This document shows positions 31,776 to 42,617 of a DNA stretch of 64,000 nt, piece by piece (the first letter of the stretch is position 1; each line of letters opens with the position of its first letter). The translations under genes were made by a program, and so were the position numbers. The notes below the pieces were generated by a model, which worked only from the letters and a program-made list of their open reading frames with translations, was not told the DNA's origin and ran no database searches. The DNA comes from Acanthochromis polyacanthus (taxonomy: Eukaryota > Chordata > Actinopteri > Pomacentridae), in the NCBI RefSeq assembly GCF_021347895.1, contig NC_067136.1, forward strand, positions 5,641,066-5,705,065. Direction: 5' to 3'.

Positions 31776-32715
31776 TACGATCCAGCCACTGCTCCTCAGG
31801 GACAAACTGACAGACATGGGAGTGGAAACACACCTGGTGGCGTGGATTACTGACTACCTGACCAACAGACCTCAGTACGTGAGGCTGGGGGACAGCAGGT
31901 CCAACACTGTGGCCAGCAGCACAGGAGCACCGCAGGGAACTGTACTCTCTCCAGTCCTGTTCACCCTGTACACGTCCGGCTTTCAGTCCAACACGGAGCT
32001 CTGCCATGTGCAGAAGTTCTCAGATGACACAGCCATCGTAGGGTGTATCAGGAGTGGACAGGAGGATGAGTACAGGAAACTGATCCAGGACTTCGTCACA
32101 TGGTGTGACTCCAACCACCTGCAACTCAACACCACCAAGACCAGGGAGATGGTGGTGGACTTTAGGAGACCCAGGCCGCATCCAGAACCGGTCATGATCA
32201 AAGGGGACCGTGTGGAGGTGGTCCACACCTACAAATACCTGGGAGTGCAGCTGGATGACAAACTGGACTGGACTGCCAACACTGATGCTCTGTGTAGAAA
32301 GGGACAGAGCCGCATGTACTTCCTCAGAAGGCTGGCGTCCTTCAACATCTGCAAGAAGCTGCTACAGATCTTCTATCAGTCTGTAGTAGCGAGCGCCCTC
32401 ATGTACGCAGTAGTGTGCTGGGGAAGCAGCTTGAAAAAGAAGGATGCTGCACACCTGGACAAAGTGGTGAGGAAGGCTGGCTCTGTTGTTGGCACAGAGC
32501 TGGACAGTCTAACATCAGTGGCAGAGCGACGGACATTGAACAGGCTCCAGTCCATCATAGACAATCCAAGTCATCCTCTGCACAGCAGCATCTCCAGACA
32601 GAGGAGCAGCTTTAGTGACAGACTGCTGTCATTGTCCTGCTCCACAGACAGACTGAAGAGATCGTTCCTCCCCCACGCCATCCGGCTCTTCAACACCAAC
32701 CGGGGAGGGCGATAA
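31738..32715 (+). pseudogene. L2 reverse transcriptase, catalytic part
   Basis: About 325 codons open: RITFLDFSSAFNTIQPLLL (motif A, D in FLDFSSAF), SSTGAPQGTVLSPVLFTLYT (motif B), VQKFSDDTAIVGC (motif C, SDD rather than ADD), YKYLGVQLDDKLDW (thumb) and a C-terminal domain to the stop at 32715. It is open but disconnected from the N-terminal half by the upstream deletion. Confidence 0.85.
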
Positions 32716-32994
32716 AATGGACAAAATAAACAAAAAAAAACAACTCCGGACTCACTACACACTAACACCACACACACACACACATCTACTTGTTGGACTA
32801 AAGTGTGAAAAACAAACTGCTACAGACAGTAACACACTGTCATTTTGCACTACTGCACTGTTGAACTGCCAGATGTTTATATTCTTATATGTTTATTGTA
32901 GTCTTATATGTAACTTGCATGCTTTTATGTTTTTTACCTTTCATGCTGCTGGAACTGTGATTTTCTCTTTGGAGATTAATAAAGTATCCATCTA

Positions 32995-33824
32995 CAGTGC
33001 CTGTCAAGTATTCACCCCCTTTGATGTTTTACCCTTTTCTTGCTTTCATAAATCAATCATGGTCAATAAAATTTAGCTTTTTAAAAAAAAATTATTGGAA
33101 AAAACTCTTTAATGTCAAAGTGAAAACAGATTTCTATAAAGTAATGTTAATGAAAGAGAATTATATAAATGAAAATAATTGTTTGCATAATTATTCCCCC
33201 CCTTCAAGTCAGTATTTAGTAGATCACCTTTGGCTGCAATCACAGCAGTGAGTCTGTGTGGATAGGTCTCAGTCAGTCTGCACATCTGACCACTGCAATT
33301 TTGCTCCATTCTTCTTTGCAAAACTGCTCAAGCTCTGTCAGGTTGTGTGGGTATCGGGCATGAACAGCCCTTTTCAAGTCCAGCCACAAATTCTCTATAG
33401 GATTGAGGTCTGGGCTTTGACTCGGCCACTCCAGAACATTTACCTGGTTCTTTATTAACCATTCCTGTGTAGCTTTTGCAGTATGTTTTGGATCATTGTC
33501 TTGCTGGAAAATAAATCTTCTCCCAAGACGTAGTTCTCTTGCAGACTGAAAAAGATTGTCCCCCAGGATTTCAGTGTATTTTGCAGCATTCATTCTGCCC
33601 TCTATCTTTACAAGCCTTCCAGGTCCAGTTGCTGAGAAACATCCCCACAGCATGATGCTGCCACCACCATGCTTCACAGTGGGGATGGTGTGTTTTTGGT
33701 GATGTGCAGTGTTTGGTTTCCTCCAAACATGACGTCTTGTCTGATGGCCAAAAAGCTCAATTTTGGTCTCATCAGACCAAAGAATCTTCTTCCACTTGAC
33801 CATGGAGTCATGGGATTTTGTAGA
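32995..33824 (-). mobile_element. Tc1/mariner element, truncated within the transposase gene
   Basis: It begins CAGTGCCTGTCAAGTATTCA after TA (32993-32994) and matches 7196-7400. The minus strand encodes the transposase C-terminal two thirds. At ~33824 the sequence switches to the inverted repeat of the next, different Tc1-type element, so its 5' half is gone. Confidence 0.88.
33273..33824 (-). pseudogene. Tc1 transposase catalytic domain, 5'-truncated
   Basis: Open for over 180 codons with all three catalytic acids: D in KILWSDETKIELFG, D in FIFQQDNDPKHTAK and E in SPDLNPIENLWLDLK, 34 residues after the second D (DD34E). HGGGSIMLWGCFSATGPG is intact. The N-terminal HTH DNA-binding domain is missing. 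The methionine-led start in the preceding bases belongs to the neighbouring element. Confidence 0.85.
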
Positions 33825-35049
33825 AAAAAAGCAGATCACAAACATGACAAAAAACTGAAGTTATTTTAATTTGCAACTTTCTGGATGTAAGAAACAACAA
33901 AAGATATCAAGAGGAAAACTATGGTAGTCAGTAACAATCACTTTTTTAGACCAAGCACAGGGATAAAATTATGGAATCAATTCTGAGGAAAAAATGATGG
34001 AATAACCTCATAAATTCTCATTCCCAAAACTAGCTCCCATATCAGATTAAATCTGCTCGTTAGTCTGCAGTTTAAAAGGAGTGATCACACCTTGGAGAGA
34101 TGTTGCACCAAGTGGACTGACATGAATCAAGACAGAAAACTTAAAGCAATATGTCTGGAAAACAGAAAATGCACAACAAAACAAATGGGAGGAAAGTGGA
34201 GTCAACGTCTATGACCAAACTGCAGGAAACGGTTTAAAAGAAATGGGATTAATACACAGAAAAGCTGAACGAAAGCCATCATTAACCCCTAAACAGAAAA
34301 AACAGTGTTACAATGGACAATGGAAAAGCAATGGTGGACTGTGGATGACTGGATGAAGGCCATATTCATGATTCATCACTGAATATGACTTTCATCCACT
34401 CATCTATTTGTTCCTCATTTGTTTTGTTGTGCATTTTCTGTATTCCACATATTGCTTTAAGTTTTCTGTCTTGATGCTTTGATGTCTTCCTTGGTCTTCC
34501 AGCATGCTTTGCCTTTAACAACCTTCCCATGTTGTTTGTACTTTGTCCAGGTTTAAGACACAGCTGACTGTGAACAACCAACATCTTTTGCAACATTTTG
34601 TGATGACCGACCCTCTTTGAGAAGTCTGATAATCCTCCCCTTTGTTTCAGTTGACATCTCTCATGTTGGAGTCATGATTCATGTCAGTCCACTTGGTGCA
34701 ACATCTCTCCAAGGTGTGATCACTCCTTTTAAACTGCAGACTAACGAGCAGATTTAATCTGATATGGGAGCTAGTTTTGGGAATGAGAATTTATGGGGTG
34801 ATTCCATCATTTTTTCCTCAGAATTGATTCCATAATTTTATCCCTGTGCTTGGTCTAAAAAAGTAATTGTTACTGACTACTACAATTTTCCCTCTTGATA
34901 TCTTTTAGTGTTTCTTACAGCCAGAAAGTTGCAAAATAAAATGACTTTAGTTTTTTGTCATGTTTGTGAGCTGCTTTTTTACTACAAATTAAAACAACTG
35001 AACGAGCGTCCTCCCAGACTGGTGATTCCATCATTTCTGCCAGGAGTTG
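33823..35049. mobile_element. fold-back (palindromic) derivative of a second Tc1 family
   Basis: 33823-34140 is the inverted complement of 34670-34990 (TGTTGCACCAAGTGGACTGA, CTAACGAGCAGATTTAATCT). The inner parts also mirror each other: both arms carry the start of a Tc1 transposase pointing inward, and they meet at ~34376 in GTGATGAATC/ATGAATATGG. The right end TGCCAGGAGTTG is followed by TA (35050-35051). The left arm lacks the outermost ~70 bases and joins the Tc1 copy at 33824. It cannot encode a transposase. Confidence 0.8.
34366..34596 (-). pseudogene. Tc1 transposase N-terminal remnant (right arm of the fold-back)
   Basis: It includes GRPRKTSKHQDRKLKAI (linker motif GRPRK after the first HTH) and, after an internal deletion, IDEWMKVIFSDES, the first catalytic aspartate region. 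The left arm (34140-34370, plus strand) retains TVDDWMKAIF and the preceding second-HTH part. Confidence 0.65.
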
Positions 35050-35051
35050 TA

Positions 35052-35476
35052 ATACTATAGCCGACAACTTTTTACTTGGGTTCAACTCTCTTTAACTCAA
35101 ACCCTGTCTAACTAGGGCTAGCTGGACTGAAACAGTGAAGTGAAATCTGTGATATACAGCATACAGAGACACATTTGGATTTTTTTGTACACTGAATTAT
35201 ATCAGCTACATTAAAGGAGATCAGAGACAGCAGCAATGTCTCTGCCATTGATACCTGAACATGGTTATTCCTGGCTGATAACACAGATTTCCTAAACTTT
35301 GCACTAACGACTTTCTTAAAGTGTCACTAATCCACTCAAGGATATAAGACTGAACTGACAGTCTGTGTTACATGTCTTTCCTCAAATCAAAGAGGGCTCT
35401 TAGCTTGGCCTTCATTCTACATAACTGAAACAAAAACATAATCTCTGATCTCTGTATAGAGACTTTCTGTATACGA
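35052..35476. other. no feature recognised
   Basis: Unique AT-rich sequence. The short minus-strand frame 35368-35577 has no recognisable similarity. Confidence 0.45.
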
Positions 35477-35569
35477 TTATGCCAGACATAATATATCAGA
35501 GTCTGTACGACTGACGAACCATGTACATTTGTAGGGGTCAGATGTAATGAATGAAGCTTCAGCACCGTT

Positions 35570-35868
35570 GAACACAACTTTATTCTTTTCTGTCAAACCA
35601 CAAAACACCTTCATGTTTCTCCTGTCAATGATTTCTTGACAGAATGTCTCATAGTCTTCCTGCAGACTAAAAAGAAAAAGGAACGGTTCTCTGAGATCAG
35701 CGGTCTCCTCTTCTTCCTGGTCATCACAGACATAAAGGAGTTCCACTGCCCTCACGCGTTGCTCCTTGGCCATGGTAACAACTTGGGGAAGGGAAATTTT
35801 TCCCTTGAAAGTTCTGGTCCCACACCACCGGGCTGCTGCCATGGCATCCCTGACCAAAGGATTCTCCT
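35570..35868 (-). CDS. candidate internal exon of an unidentified gene, faint SMC5-like pattern
   Basis: The minus strand has an acceptor (TTATTTTTGTTTAG) then ENPLVRDAMAAARWCGTRTF, KGKISLPQVVTMAKEQ, an acidic stretch DDQEEEE and EPFLFLFSLQEDYETFCQEI. The order W..FxGKI.LP...A..., then FxFxFxxQEDxExFxxE, vaguely resembles the region before the hinge of SMC5, but I would not name it on that. The 3' boundary is unclear, with no good GT donor before the stop at ~35477. Codon use looks normal and no repeat family is recognised. It could be a host exon or part of a relic. Confidence 0.3.
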
Positions 35869-36250
35869 AAACAAAAATAAAGAAAACAGTTATTTAAGTA
35901 AAGGCTCGGAGATTGCAGAAAACACTGAAATGAGACTACCCATCTCAGGCAATATACCCCGTTTCCTGTTCCCAGTCCTGTTCTCAGCCTGATCTAGAAA
36001 GGAAACAGATTGTGGTGTCTACAGGCACAATGACAATGTTTTGATGATTAACAGAGAAATAATGACTGCTCTGTGACATGGAACCTCAACAACCTTGATG
36101 GATATGTGTGAGACAATGCTGGCTGGAACAATACCTGATGCTTCAGATTCCCAAAGCCTAAACTCTTTCAGCTACATCCTGAAATAAGTGGTGGGGATTA
36201 GTCTTCAAGCAGTAGTTTCACTGTATACTCATTTATCACATGACCTCTCA

Positions 36251-36318
36251 CCTGTAGTTTTTTCTGCTCTCGTTGCCTTTTTCTTTGCTGCAGTCTCTCT
36301 TCTTCAGATCTTGGTGAT
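36251..36318 (-). CDS. candidate short exon, basic coiled coil
   Basis: The minus strand reads SPRSEEERLQQRKRQREQ KKLQ and ends CTACAG|GTGAGAGG, a good donor. The frame would join to ENPLVRD in the exon at 35868. A Harbinger MITE lies a few bases upstream (36322), so the acceptor side is disturbed or distant. Evidence is limited to donor and charge pattern. Confidence 0.3.
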
Positions 36319-36321
36319 TTA

Positions 36322-36926
36322 GGCTACGTTTATAAGAGGACCATCTTAACAGAAAGTGGCGTCTTGTCATTTCACGTTTAGACGAGCGGTTTTGAAGGAA
36401 ATCTGCGTATATACGGTGACTCTATAGTGTGTGGAATTCTATTGGATATGCATGCCAGGCAGCTGGGTGGCGCTGTGATAAAACTCTGCCATGTCTACGC
36501 GCATGTGTACTATCTCCCTTTTCGGATCTCCGCCGCGGTAAATGTTCATGAATGGAATCTGTACAGATTCTGTACGTTTGTTGGTACGACTCCTGTAGTG
36601 TACATAGAGCTGCCAGAGTTGCTTGAAGGTACGAAGGATGGAAATAATCACACATCTTTGTTTACTTCCTTGTACCGGCCGGCAAACCAAAGCACGTATG
36701 TGACGTAATGGCGTGCGCGACGTGGTCAGATCTCTGCAAAGTTTTGCGTTTTGCTGTTTAGACGGAAACGTAACGGCGGAGCGTTTTCTACTTTTCCACT
36801 CTGGAGGCCGGTTTCAAATTTTTGCGTTTTTAAGCCCCCAAAACGCCGTCCTCGTATAAACGATAGGGTGTTTTGTTGAAATATTTTGATATTTTTACCT
36901 GCAAGCGTCCTCATGTAAACGGCCCC
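36322..36926. mobile_element. PIF/Harbinger-type MITE
   Basis: Ends GGCTACGTTTATAAGAGGAC and, reverse complemented, GGGGCCGTTTACATGAGGAC are inverted repeats. Flanked by TTA on both sides (36319-36321 and 36927-36929), the 3-bp target typical of Harbinger. The 605-bp interior is GC-rich and non-coding. The frames at 36422-36708 are artefacts. Confidence 0.8.
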
Positions 36927-36929
36927 TTA

Positions 36930-37434
36930 ATGACAACAAACATTCACAATGAAAACATTCATGCAGGTCAGATGACAGTGAATAAAACGTGATTTAAAAG
37001 AATCTGGTTTAAAAGTGTGATACTGAGGACTCTAACAGCAGCAGAACAAGACACCACCATCTTCTAATCTGCAGCATGTTTTCCTGTGAAGAAGGAAATG
37101 CAGAAGATTAAAATATGTTTCCAAAAATAAAACCTTCATCGCTACAGTCAAACATAACGTGTCACAATTTGCACAAAACCTCACTGAAATCACAACTGGC
37201 CCCCATTACAATGTACAGAGACACTGGTTAATATAATGTCATGTATATTCTGTCAGGATACAGTTTTTCAATACAAAGAGTGTGTTTTAAATGCAGAAAA
37301 AACATTTTATAGGTGTCATCCATATAACATACCATCAAAACAAACACGCCACAGTTGGTGGAGCATCTTTGCAGTGTTTTAATAAAAGAATGGAAAGAAA
37401 ATAGCAAATGTTAGCAAATGCAATGTAGTAATGT
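36930..37434. other. no feature recognised
   Basis: AT-rich, without coding or repeat signals I can name. Confidence 0.4.
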
Positions 37435-37440
37435 CTCACC

Positions 37441-37500
37441 TGAACATCATTCACACCAAGCTGCCTCCAAGGGCCAGGAGATGTGAGCAATGAGCTCAAA
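37441..37500 (-). CDS. candidate short exon
   Basis: The minus strand reads SLLTSPGPWRQLGVNDVQ and ends at TTCAG|GTGAGAC, a good donor. It could belong to the same gene as the candidates at 36251 and 35570. No family is recognised and the acceptor is not certain. Confidence 0.2.
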
Positions 37501-37959
37501 GAGGAAATAAAAGTACAATAAACCATTTTAAAGCAACACTGGGAACAAAGTTGGAAGAGGCTGGAACTTCAAACGTTTTTGTAAAGGGCTTAAACAAACA
37601 TGGTTCTGTTTCCATCTGCGTAGAATAATGTAACAATAAATAAGAATAACGTAACAATCACTTCTATCCCTCACAAACACTCACTTTTGTTGTTTGTTGT
37701 TTGTGTGGAACATGATAATGCATTCAAATAAAAACAAAAGCATTTCTTAAACAAACAAAGGACAAGTGGTTTAAAACAGAACTACCACTGAACAGGAAGG
37801 ATCCTGGAAGGTTTCCTAAAACCTGAATAGATGAACTGCTGCCACAGAGGATCAGCCTGTGGCCTCAGTATCTGTTCAATGTGTTCAAATATAAGCAGAC
37901 ACATGAAGTTATGGAATGTTACAGAAACACTTAACAAAGCTGCATTTAATATTGTCGTT

Positions 37960-38420
37960 GTTCCTCTCTCTGGTGTCCATGATGTCCAGGTGAAGGAGAA
38001 AATGTCCGTGACACTGACTTTCTTTAAAAGTATTTTATTAAAAGAAAGAGCAGCATCAGTACAGACAGAACCTGCCTGGAAGGAGTCGGCCAATTGAATC
38101 CCCCTTGCTGACAATGACCAGCGATCAGGTTTATAGGTTTTCAACATATAGGAGGAGTTAAAACAAATGGTTCTTTGTTGCCTACCATATGGGGAAAGCA
38201 GAGAGCATCCCCAAACAAACCCCCTTGTCTAAAACAGCTGAAGAATCCCTAAATCAGTGTTTTGGACAGAAGAACCCTCATAAAAACACCTCCAACAGGG
38301 CTCTGTAAACAGGAGAACACTTTCCCATGGCATGGGTAGAATATAATGCAGGTTCCATCTGTGGTCAGAGACACCAGAGCAAACACTACATATAACAAGC
38401 AACTCATATCAGATACTAGA
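37960..38420 (-). mobile_element. possible solo LTR
   Basis: On the minus strand a TATA-like CCTATAAACCTG (~38130) is followed after ~90 bases by TTTTAATAAAATACTTTT, a polyadenylation signal, and then a pyrimidine-rich stretch, the order U3-R-U5. No primer-binding site or duplicate copy is seen, so this is only a suggestion. Confidence 0.25.
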
Positions 38421-39249
38421 ACAAACAAAACAGATTCTATACTACTAACTTATTAAGTAATACATGTAACAGATCAGATACCACAATATACAAAACATTG
38501 AATCAGCAATGAACTTTGTTGTGTGAGGTAATAACAGAGGAAGATATAAATGTATTTACAGAGAATCCAGGTACAGGTACTGGAAGCAGAACCCACTGTG
38601 GACCGGCTGCATGGTCCTGTAAAAAGATTTCAATAACTGAATATGAAATGCTCAAACTCCACTACAAAAGCAAAACGTTTTTTTTTCTTTTCTTTGTCTG
38701 CATTTATTCTCATTGTTTAACTCCATGAAAGGGGTGTCAACACTTTATGAGATTAATGCATATTTTAGTCTTGCAGCAAATATCTTATTATTTAGTGCAT
38801 GCGTGTGACCATCACCAGCCCTCCCTGAAAGCTGAGCTGACACTCTTTATTACATTTCCCTGTTTAAGAGCCAGGGAGGGCAGTGCTACACCTCAGTGGT
38901 GATGTGAGGGGAAACAAAGGGTGGACAGGACGAGAGGGGACAGACAGGGACAGGGTCTAGCAAGCGATGCTATTACAGCTGAAGAATATCAGGTGTTGTG
39001 TTATTCCCAACTAATAATTACCCATCAATAAGACAAACAAACAAACACATACACAAGAGAACAGAAAACCAAACAAACAATAAATAAATAAATAAATGAA
39101 AGAATAATTAGCCAGACAGTACTAAACACCATAGTTGTGGGTGTCATGTTAGTATAGAGCGGAATAGGCCAGATGATACTAGAGGAAGATACTAGAGAAA
39201 AGGAGAGTGGGTTTAGTTTGAGATTAGACTCTGGAGAGAGTCTCAGCAC

Positions 39250-41380
39250 ATTCCGGCGGGTCCCATCACTGCTCAACAGCGGAACTTGACAGGAGCTGGT
39301 GGGACCTGAGCAAACATGCACATGCAAGTGTGAAAGACCCCGAAGCCCAGAACAGCCATCACAGCAGTGCAGTGCCAAGCCGACAGGGCACCCCCCCACA
39401 GGCCGAGGAGCCACGGGGCAGCGCCCCCAGAGAGCAACCGGGGCCACCATGTACCACACGGACCCCGAAGACAAGAGGGCGAAGCTACCAACACCCCCAG
39501 CACGCCAGAACCGGCCCAGGCAGCCCGGGGCAAGAGGACCCACCCGCCACCCAAACCCCAACCCCGCCCGCCCCAGCCCCCACCAAACCCCCACACCCCA
39601 CCCACCCACACCCCACCCACCCCCCACCCCCAGGGGGGGCCGACGGCCCCAAGCAGCCGGGAAGCCAGACACAGGGGCAGAGCGCCCCGCCGAAGGGACG
39701 GCAACCAGCCCAACACCGGGCAGGCCGCCACCGGAGGCCGGCCAGAGGGAACCGGAGCCAGGACCCAATGCAAGTCCAGAGGGCAAAAATGGACAGAGCG
39801 GTGGGGCCCGGCAACGCCAATGGGGGGGCACCCCGCATACCCACCCGCACCAGCCCCCGGGCGAGCACAGCACACCCAAGGCCCCCACATCCCGCGACGC
39901 GAACCAACCCCCCCACCAGGACAGAGCCACCACACACAACCAGCCCGCGCCAAAGCCACAGCACCCACCGGGACAGCCAATCCAGATCCCGCAGCCCAGC
40001 AAGAGCCACCGCACCAGCCGGGACCAGCAGGACACGCAGGAGAACCCCCACAGGCCACGGCCCCCCAGCCCCGGGGACCCCCAGCCACAGCGACACGGAT
40101 GATGGTGCACCCCGCCGCCCCATAGCCGTATGGGGGGCCAGATCCCACCAGCGAGGCCATAACGGTGAAACCCACCCATTACTCTCCTATTAATATGTCT
40201 CCCAATCCCTAACGGGAAACATTATCCCAGCACCGTGGTAGTGTAACCCTGGGTGTCATGTGGTGCATTAAAAGTGGGGAGGCTGGGGGGGCGTTAGCCA
40301 ACCCAGACCTAGCCCCAAGGTGAGTGTGTGTGGTGCATTAAAAAAAAAGATTGGAGAGCAGGGGAGGCAGGCAAGAAGGTGATGAGGGGGAGACAGGGCC
40401 GTATAGCCCTGCCACCCGCCCCACCACAGTGCCCATCGTTCCCACCCCCACCTGCCCTCGGGGCCCTAAATGTTGTGTCCCTATATGTGCCTAAAGGTTG
40501 CGATTTACAGTGAGGTGTGAAAAATGTGAGGTGCACAATCAGAGGTATTCTGGTGTGGATCCGGCCCAAGAGGACAAAGCAGTGGGGGAGGCAGGTAGCA
40601 AGACCACCGGTACTGACGCAGAGGGCCCCCAGAGCCAAGAGGCAAGGGACCGGGGAGGGCCCACACGAACCAACTGGCCCAGCCGGCACAAGAACCCCCC
40701 GGGAGCTGCAGATCAGAGCAGCGCCCCGGCAGGCACCGTAGCCCCAACACAGGTCAGCTGCATGCGGCACCCCACCCCGAAGGGGGGACCAGGCCGCGCC
40801 ACAAGGAAGCGAGGGCCGCAAGCCGCCACGCCCACCCAGGAGCCGGCACGACAAGGACGCAGGGCGCCCACCCCGCAGCGCCCCCGAGACCCCACCCACC
40901 CCACCACACCCCAGGACAGCACCAGGCCCGGACGGAGGCCCCCAGCCAGCAGAAACTGGACTCCAGTGGGGGCACACAGGCCAGGATGAAGGCCTGTGCC
41001 CAGGTGGGCCAGAGCCACCCCCCAGAGAGAACACCCAGCCCCCGCGCCAGACCACCCGCCCGCAGAGGGCCACCGGCCCCCCACGGGAGGGGGAGAGGGG
41101 CGAGGAGGGGCGGGCAGGCAGGAGAGGAGGGAGGAGGAGGGTAGCGGAGCAGGAAGGGACAGGGGAGCAACGGAGGGGTCGACTCACCCGAAGCCCCCCG
41201 GACCAGCCAGGCGCCCAGGAGAGATCAGCCGCCGACACCCCAAGGTCCAGGGAGAGCGTGCAGACCCAGCAGACCTAGAGCTCAATGGGGGAGACACCCG
41301 AGACATCCAACACCAGGGAGAGGGGCACAAGCCACCCCGACCCTGCAGAGCCAGAGAGCAACCCCGGGAACCCTAGAGGA
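39250..41380 (-). other. G-rich (sense) 3'UTR with quadruplex-prone runs
   Basis: About 2.1 kb of high GC with asymmetric strands. The densest G runs on the minus strand are at 39540-39660 (repeated GGGTGGGTGG-like units) and 40260-40300. Long overlapping frames in all phases (e.g. 39025-40179, 39299-40102) reflect lack of AT-rich stops, not coding. Confidence 0.75.
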
Positions 41381-41712
41381 AGGTCACCACCAGTGCATGC
41401 ATACGGTCTTGAAGTCCATGGTGCTATCAATCTTTGAGAGTTGTAGTGTTAATAAACTGAAATAAAGCAGAGGAAAGTTAGACCATATGCACAGACAGAA
41501 CAGGTATTACAGATTTTTTTTTTTTTAATAATGGAGGCAGTGGCATACGCCCACATACAAGCAGGAGCTATAAGTTAATATTTAATGAATTAATAAATGG
41601 AGACCATTTTTCCTTAAATGAGTCCAATTGTTTTTTCCGGGTAGCAGACATTCTCTCCAGTGAAATGTGTTATGTGAGGAGGTTCAGCCAATGGATGATG
41701 TTGAGGGCTTTC

Positions 41713-42030
41713 TTATCTTTCCAGTTGACTAAAATAGTTTTTTTTGGCAATGGCGATAGCTGCAAGTGTGGGTTGGATGTGGATAACCGGTAAGGCTGTT
41801 AGCGTTAGGTCACCAATTAGGCAAATGTTCGGGGAATGTGGAATCCCATAGCCCAAAATATCGGAGAGTTTCTGTGTGATTAGTGCCCAGAATTGATAGA
41901 CAGGTGTACATAGCCAAAGAGCGTGAAAATATGTGTCAGCCATGTTTTGGGCAAAACGTTTTAACAAATGATCCATGGGTTTGTGGATGATGGTGGAAAC
42001 CATGTGGTAATGACTGTCTGCAGCAAACAC
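41713..42030 (-). pseudogene. L1-like ORF2 C-terminal fragment
   Basis: 105 codons: MADTYFHALWLCTPVYQFW, LSDILGYGIPHSPNICLIGD and LAAIAIAKKNYF. The H-x-LW-x-C pattern followed by FW and P..CL.GD fits the C-terminus of L1/Tx1 ORF2. It begins at the truncation point. Confidence 0.6.
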
Positions 42031-42465
42031 ATGCTCTGTTCTCTGTAACAGGTAGATAGTTAACTATACTATCTAATAACAGGTAGATAGTTAACTATCT
42101 ACAGCTCTACCTTCACAATGACCTGAATACAAGAGTTCAGGATCTAGTAGAAAACTAACACAAATTACATTAAAATAATAACAAAAAAAACATAAATCAT
42201 ATCAGAACAACACATTCTCTGTGCCTACCATCCCGTCAATGTCTCGACTCAAACCAGGGGCCTATTTCACGAAGCAGGTTTAACAAACTCTGAGTTTCTT
42301 CCTCAACTCTGAGTTGATCTACTCTGAGATAGAAAACTCTGAGTTTTCGGTTTCACAACGGCTGATATGAGTTAATTAACTCGGAGTAGTTTGACCCGGA
42401 GTTACACGCGTGAACCACAACTCTGAAAAGACAGCATCAATGGAGCCCCGATTCGACGAGTCACC

Positions 42466-42617
42466 ATGGAAACGGGGAAGCGAAAGGCTGCGTTTTTGAA
42501 CTGGAAGTTTTTAACGCGCTCATATGGCGAGTTTGAACACGTTTTTAGAAAGAAGTGCAACACCGCTGCAGCTGCAAAAGAGAGAGAGACGGCGTGGAGA
42601 ACAGCCCGGATCAATGC
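42466..42617 (+). CDS. Harbinger Myb/SANT-like DNA-binding protein, exon 1
   Basis: METGKRKAAFLNWKFLTRSY, then FEHVFRKKCNTAAAAKERET and AWRTARINA, ending at AATGC|GTAAGT. The K..AW...INA pattern is typical of the Myb-like accessory protein that binds transposon ends and imports the transposase. Further exon(s) near 43320 (MAGQQQDGSSASTAQTD, later LEHKLE-like coiled coil with stops at ~43540) look decayed. Confidence 0.6.

Larger units (their letters stand above)
29880..32992 (+). mobile_element. L2-clade LINE, nearly full length, internally deleted
   Basis: It starts just after the CTGT array, encodes endonuclease and RT on the plus strand and ends GAGATTAATAAAGTATCCAT. Breaks are TAG at 30310-30312 (after FTET, where W is expected), a frameshift near 31195 and a deletion of roughly 55 codons near 31727. 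It is the same subfamily as 12188-14105, which retains the deleted stretch. Confidence 0.88.
38680..42036 (-). mobile_element. 3' part of an L1/Tx1-like LINE with a very long G-rich 3'UTR
   Basis: At 41713-42030 the minus strand encodes an L1-like ORF2 C-terminus. After its stop, ~3 kb of 3'UTR runs to AATGAGAATAAATGCAGAC and an A-rich tail at ~38680-38700. The stretch 39250-41380 is strongly biased: C and A rich on the plus strand, G rich on the sense strand. No frame there has real protein character. The 5' part of the element is truncated at ~42036. Confidence 0.6.

Noticed and set aside
39025..41376. Overlapping long Gly/Pro/Arg-rich frames on both strands
   Set aside because: Skewed GC-rich LINE 3'UTR with few stop codons; no frame has a normal composition or known motif.
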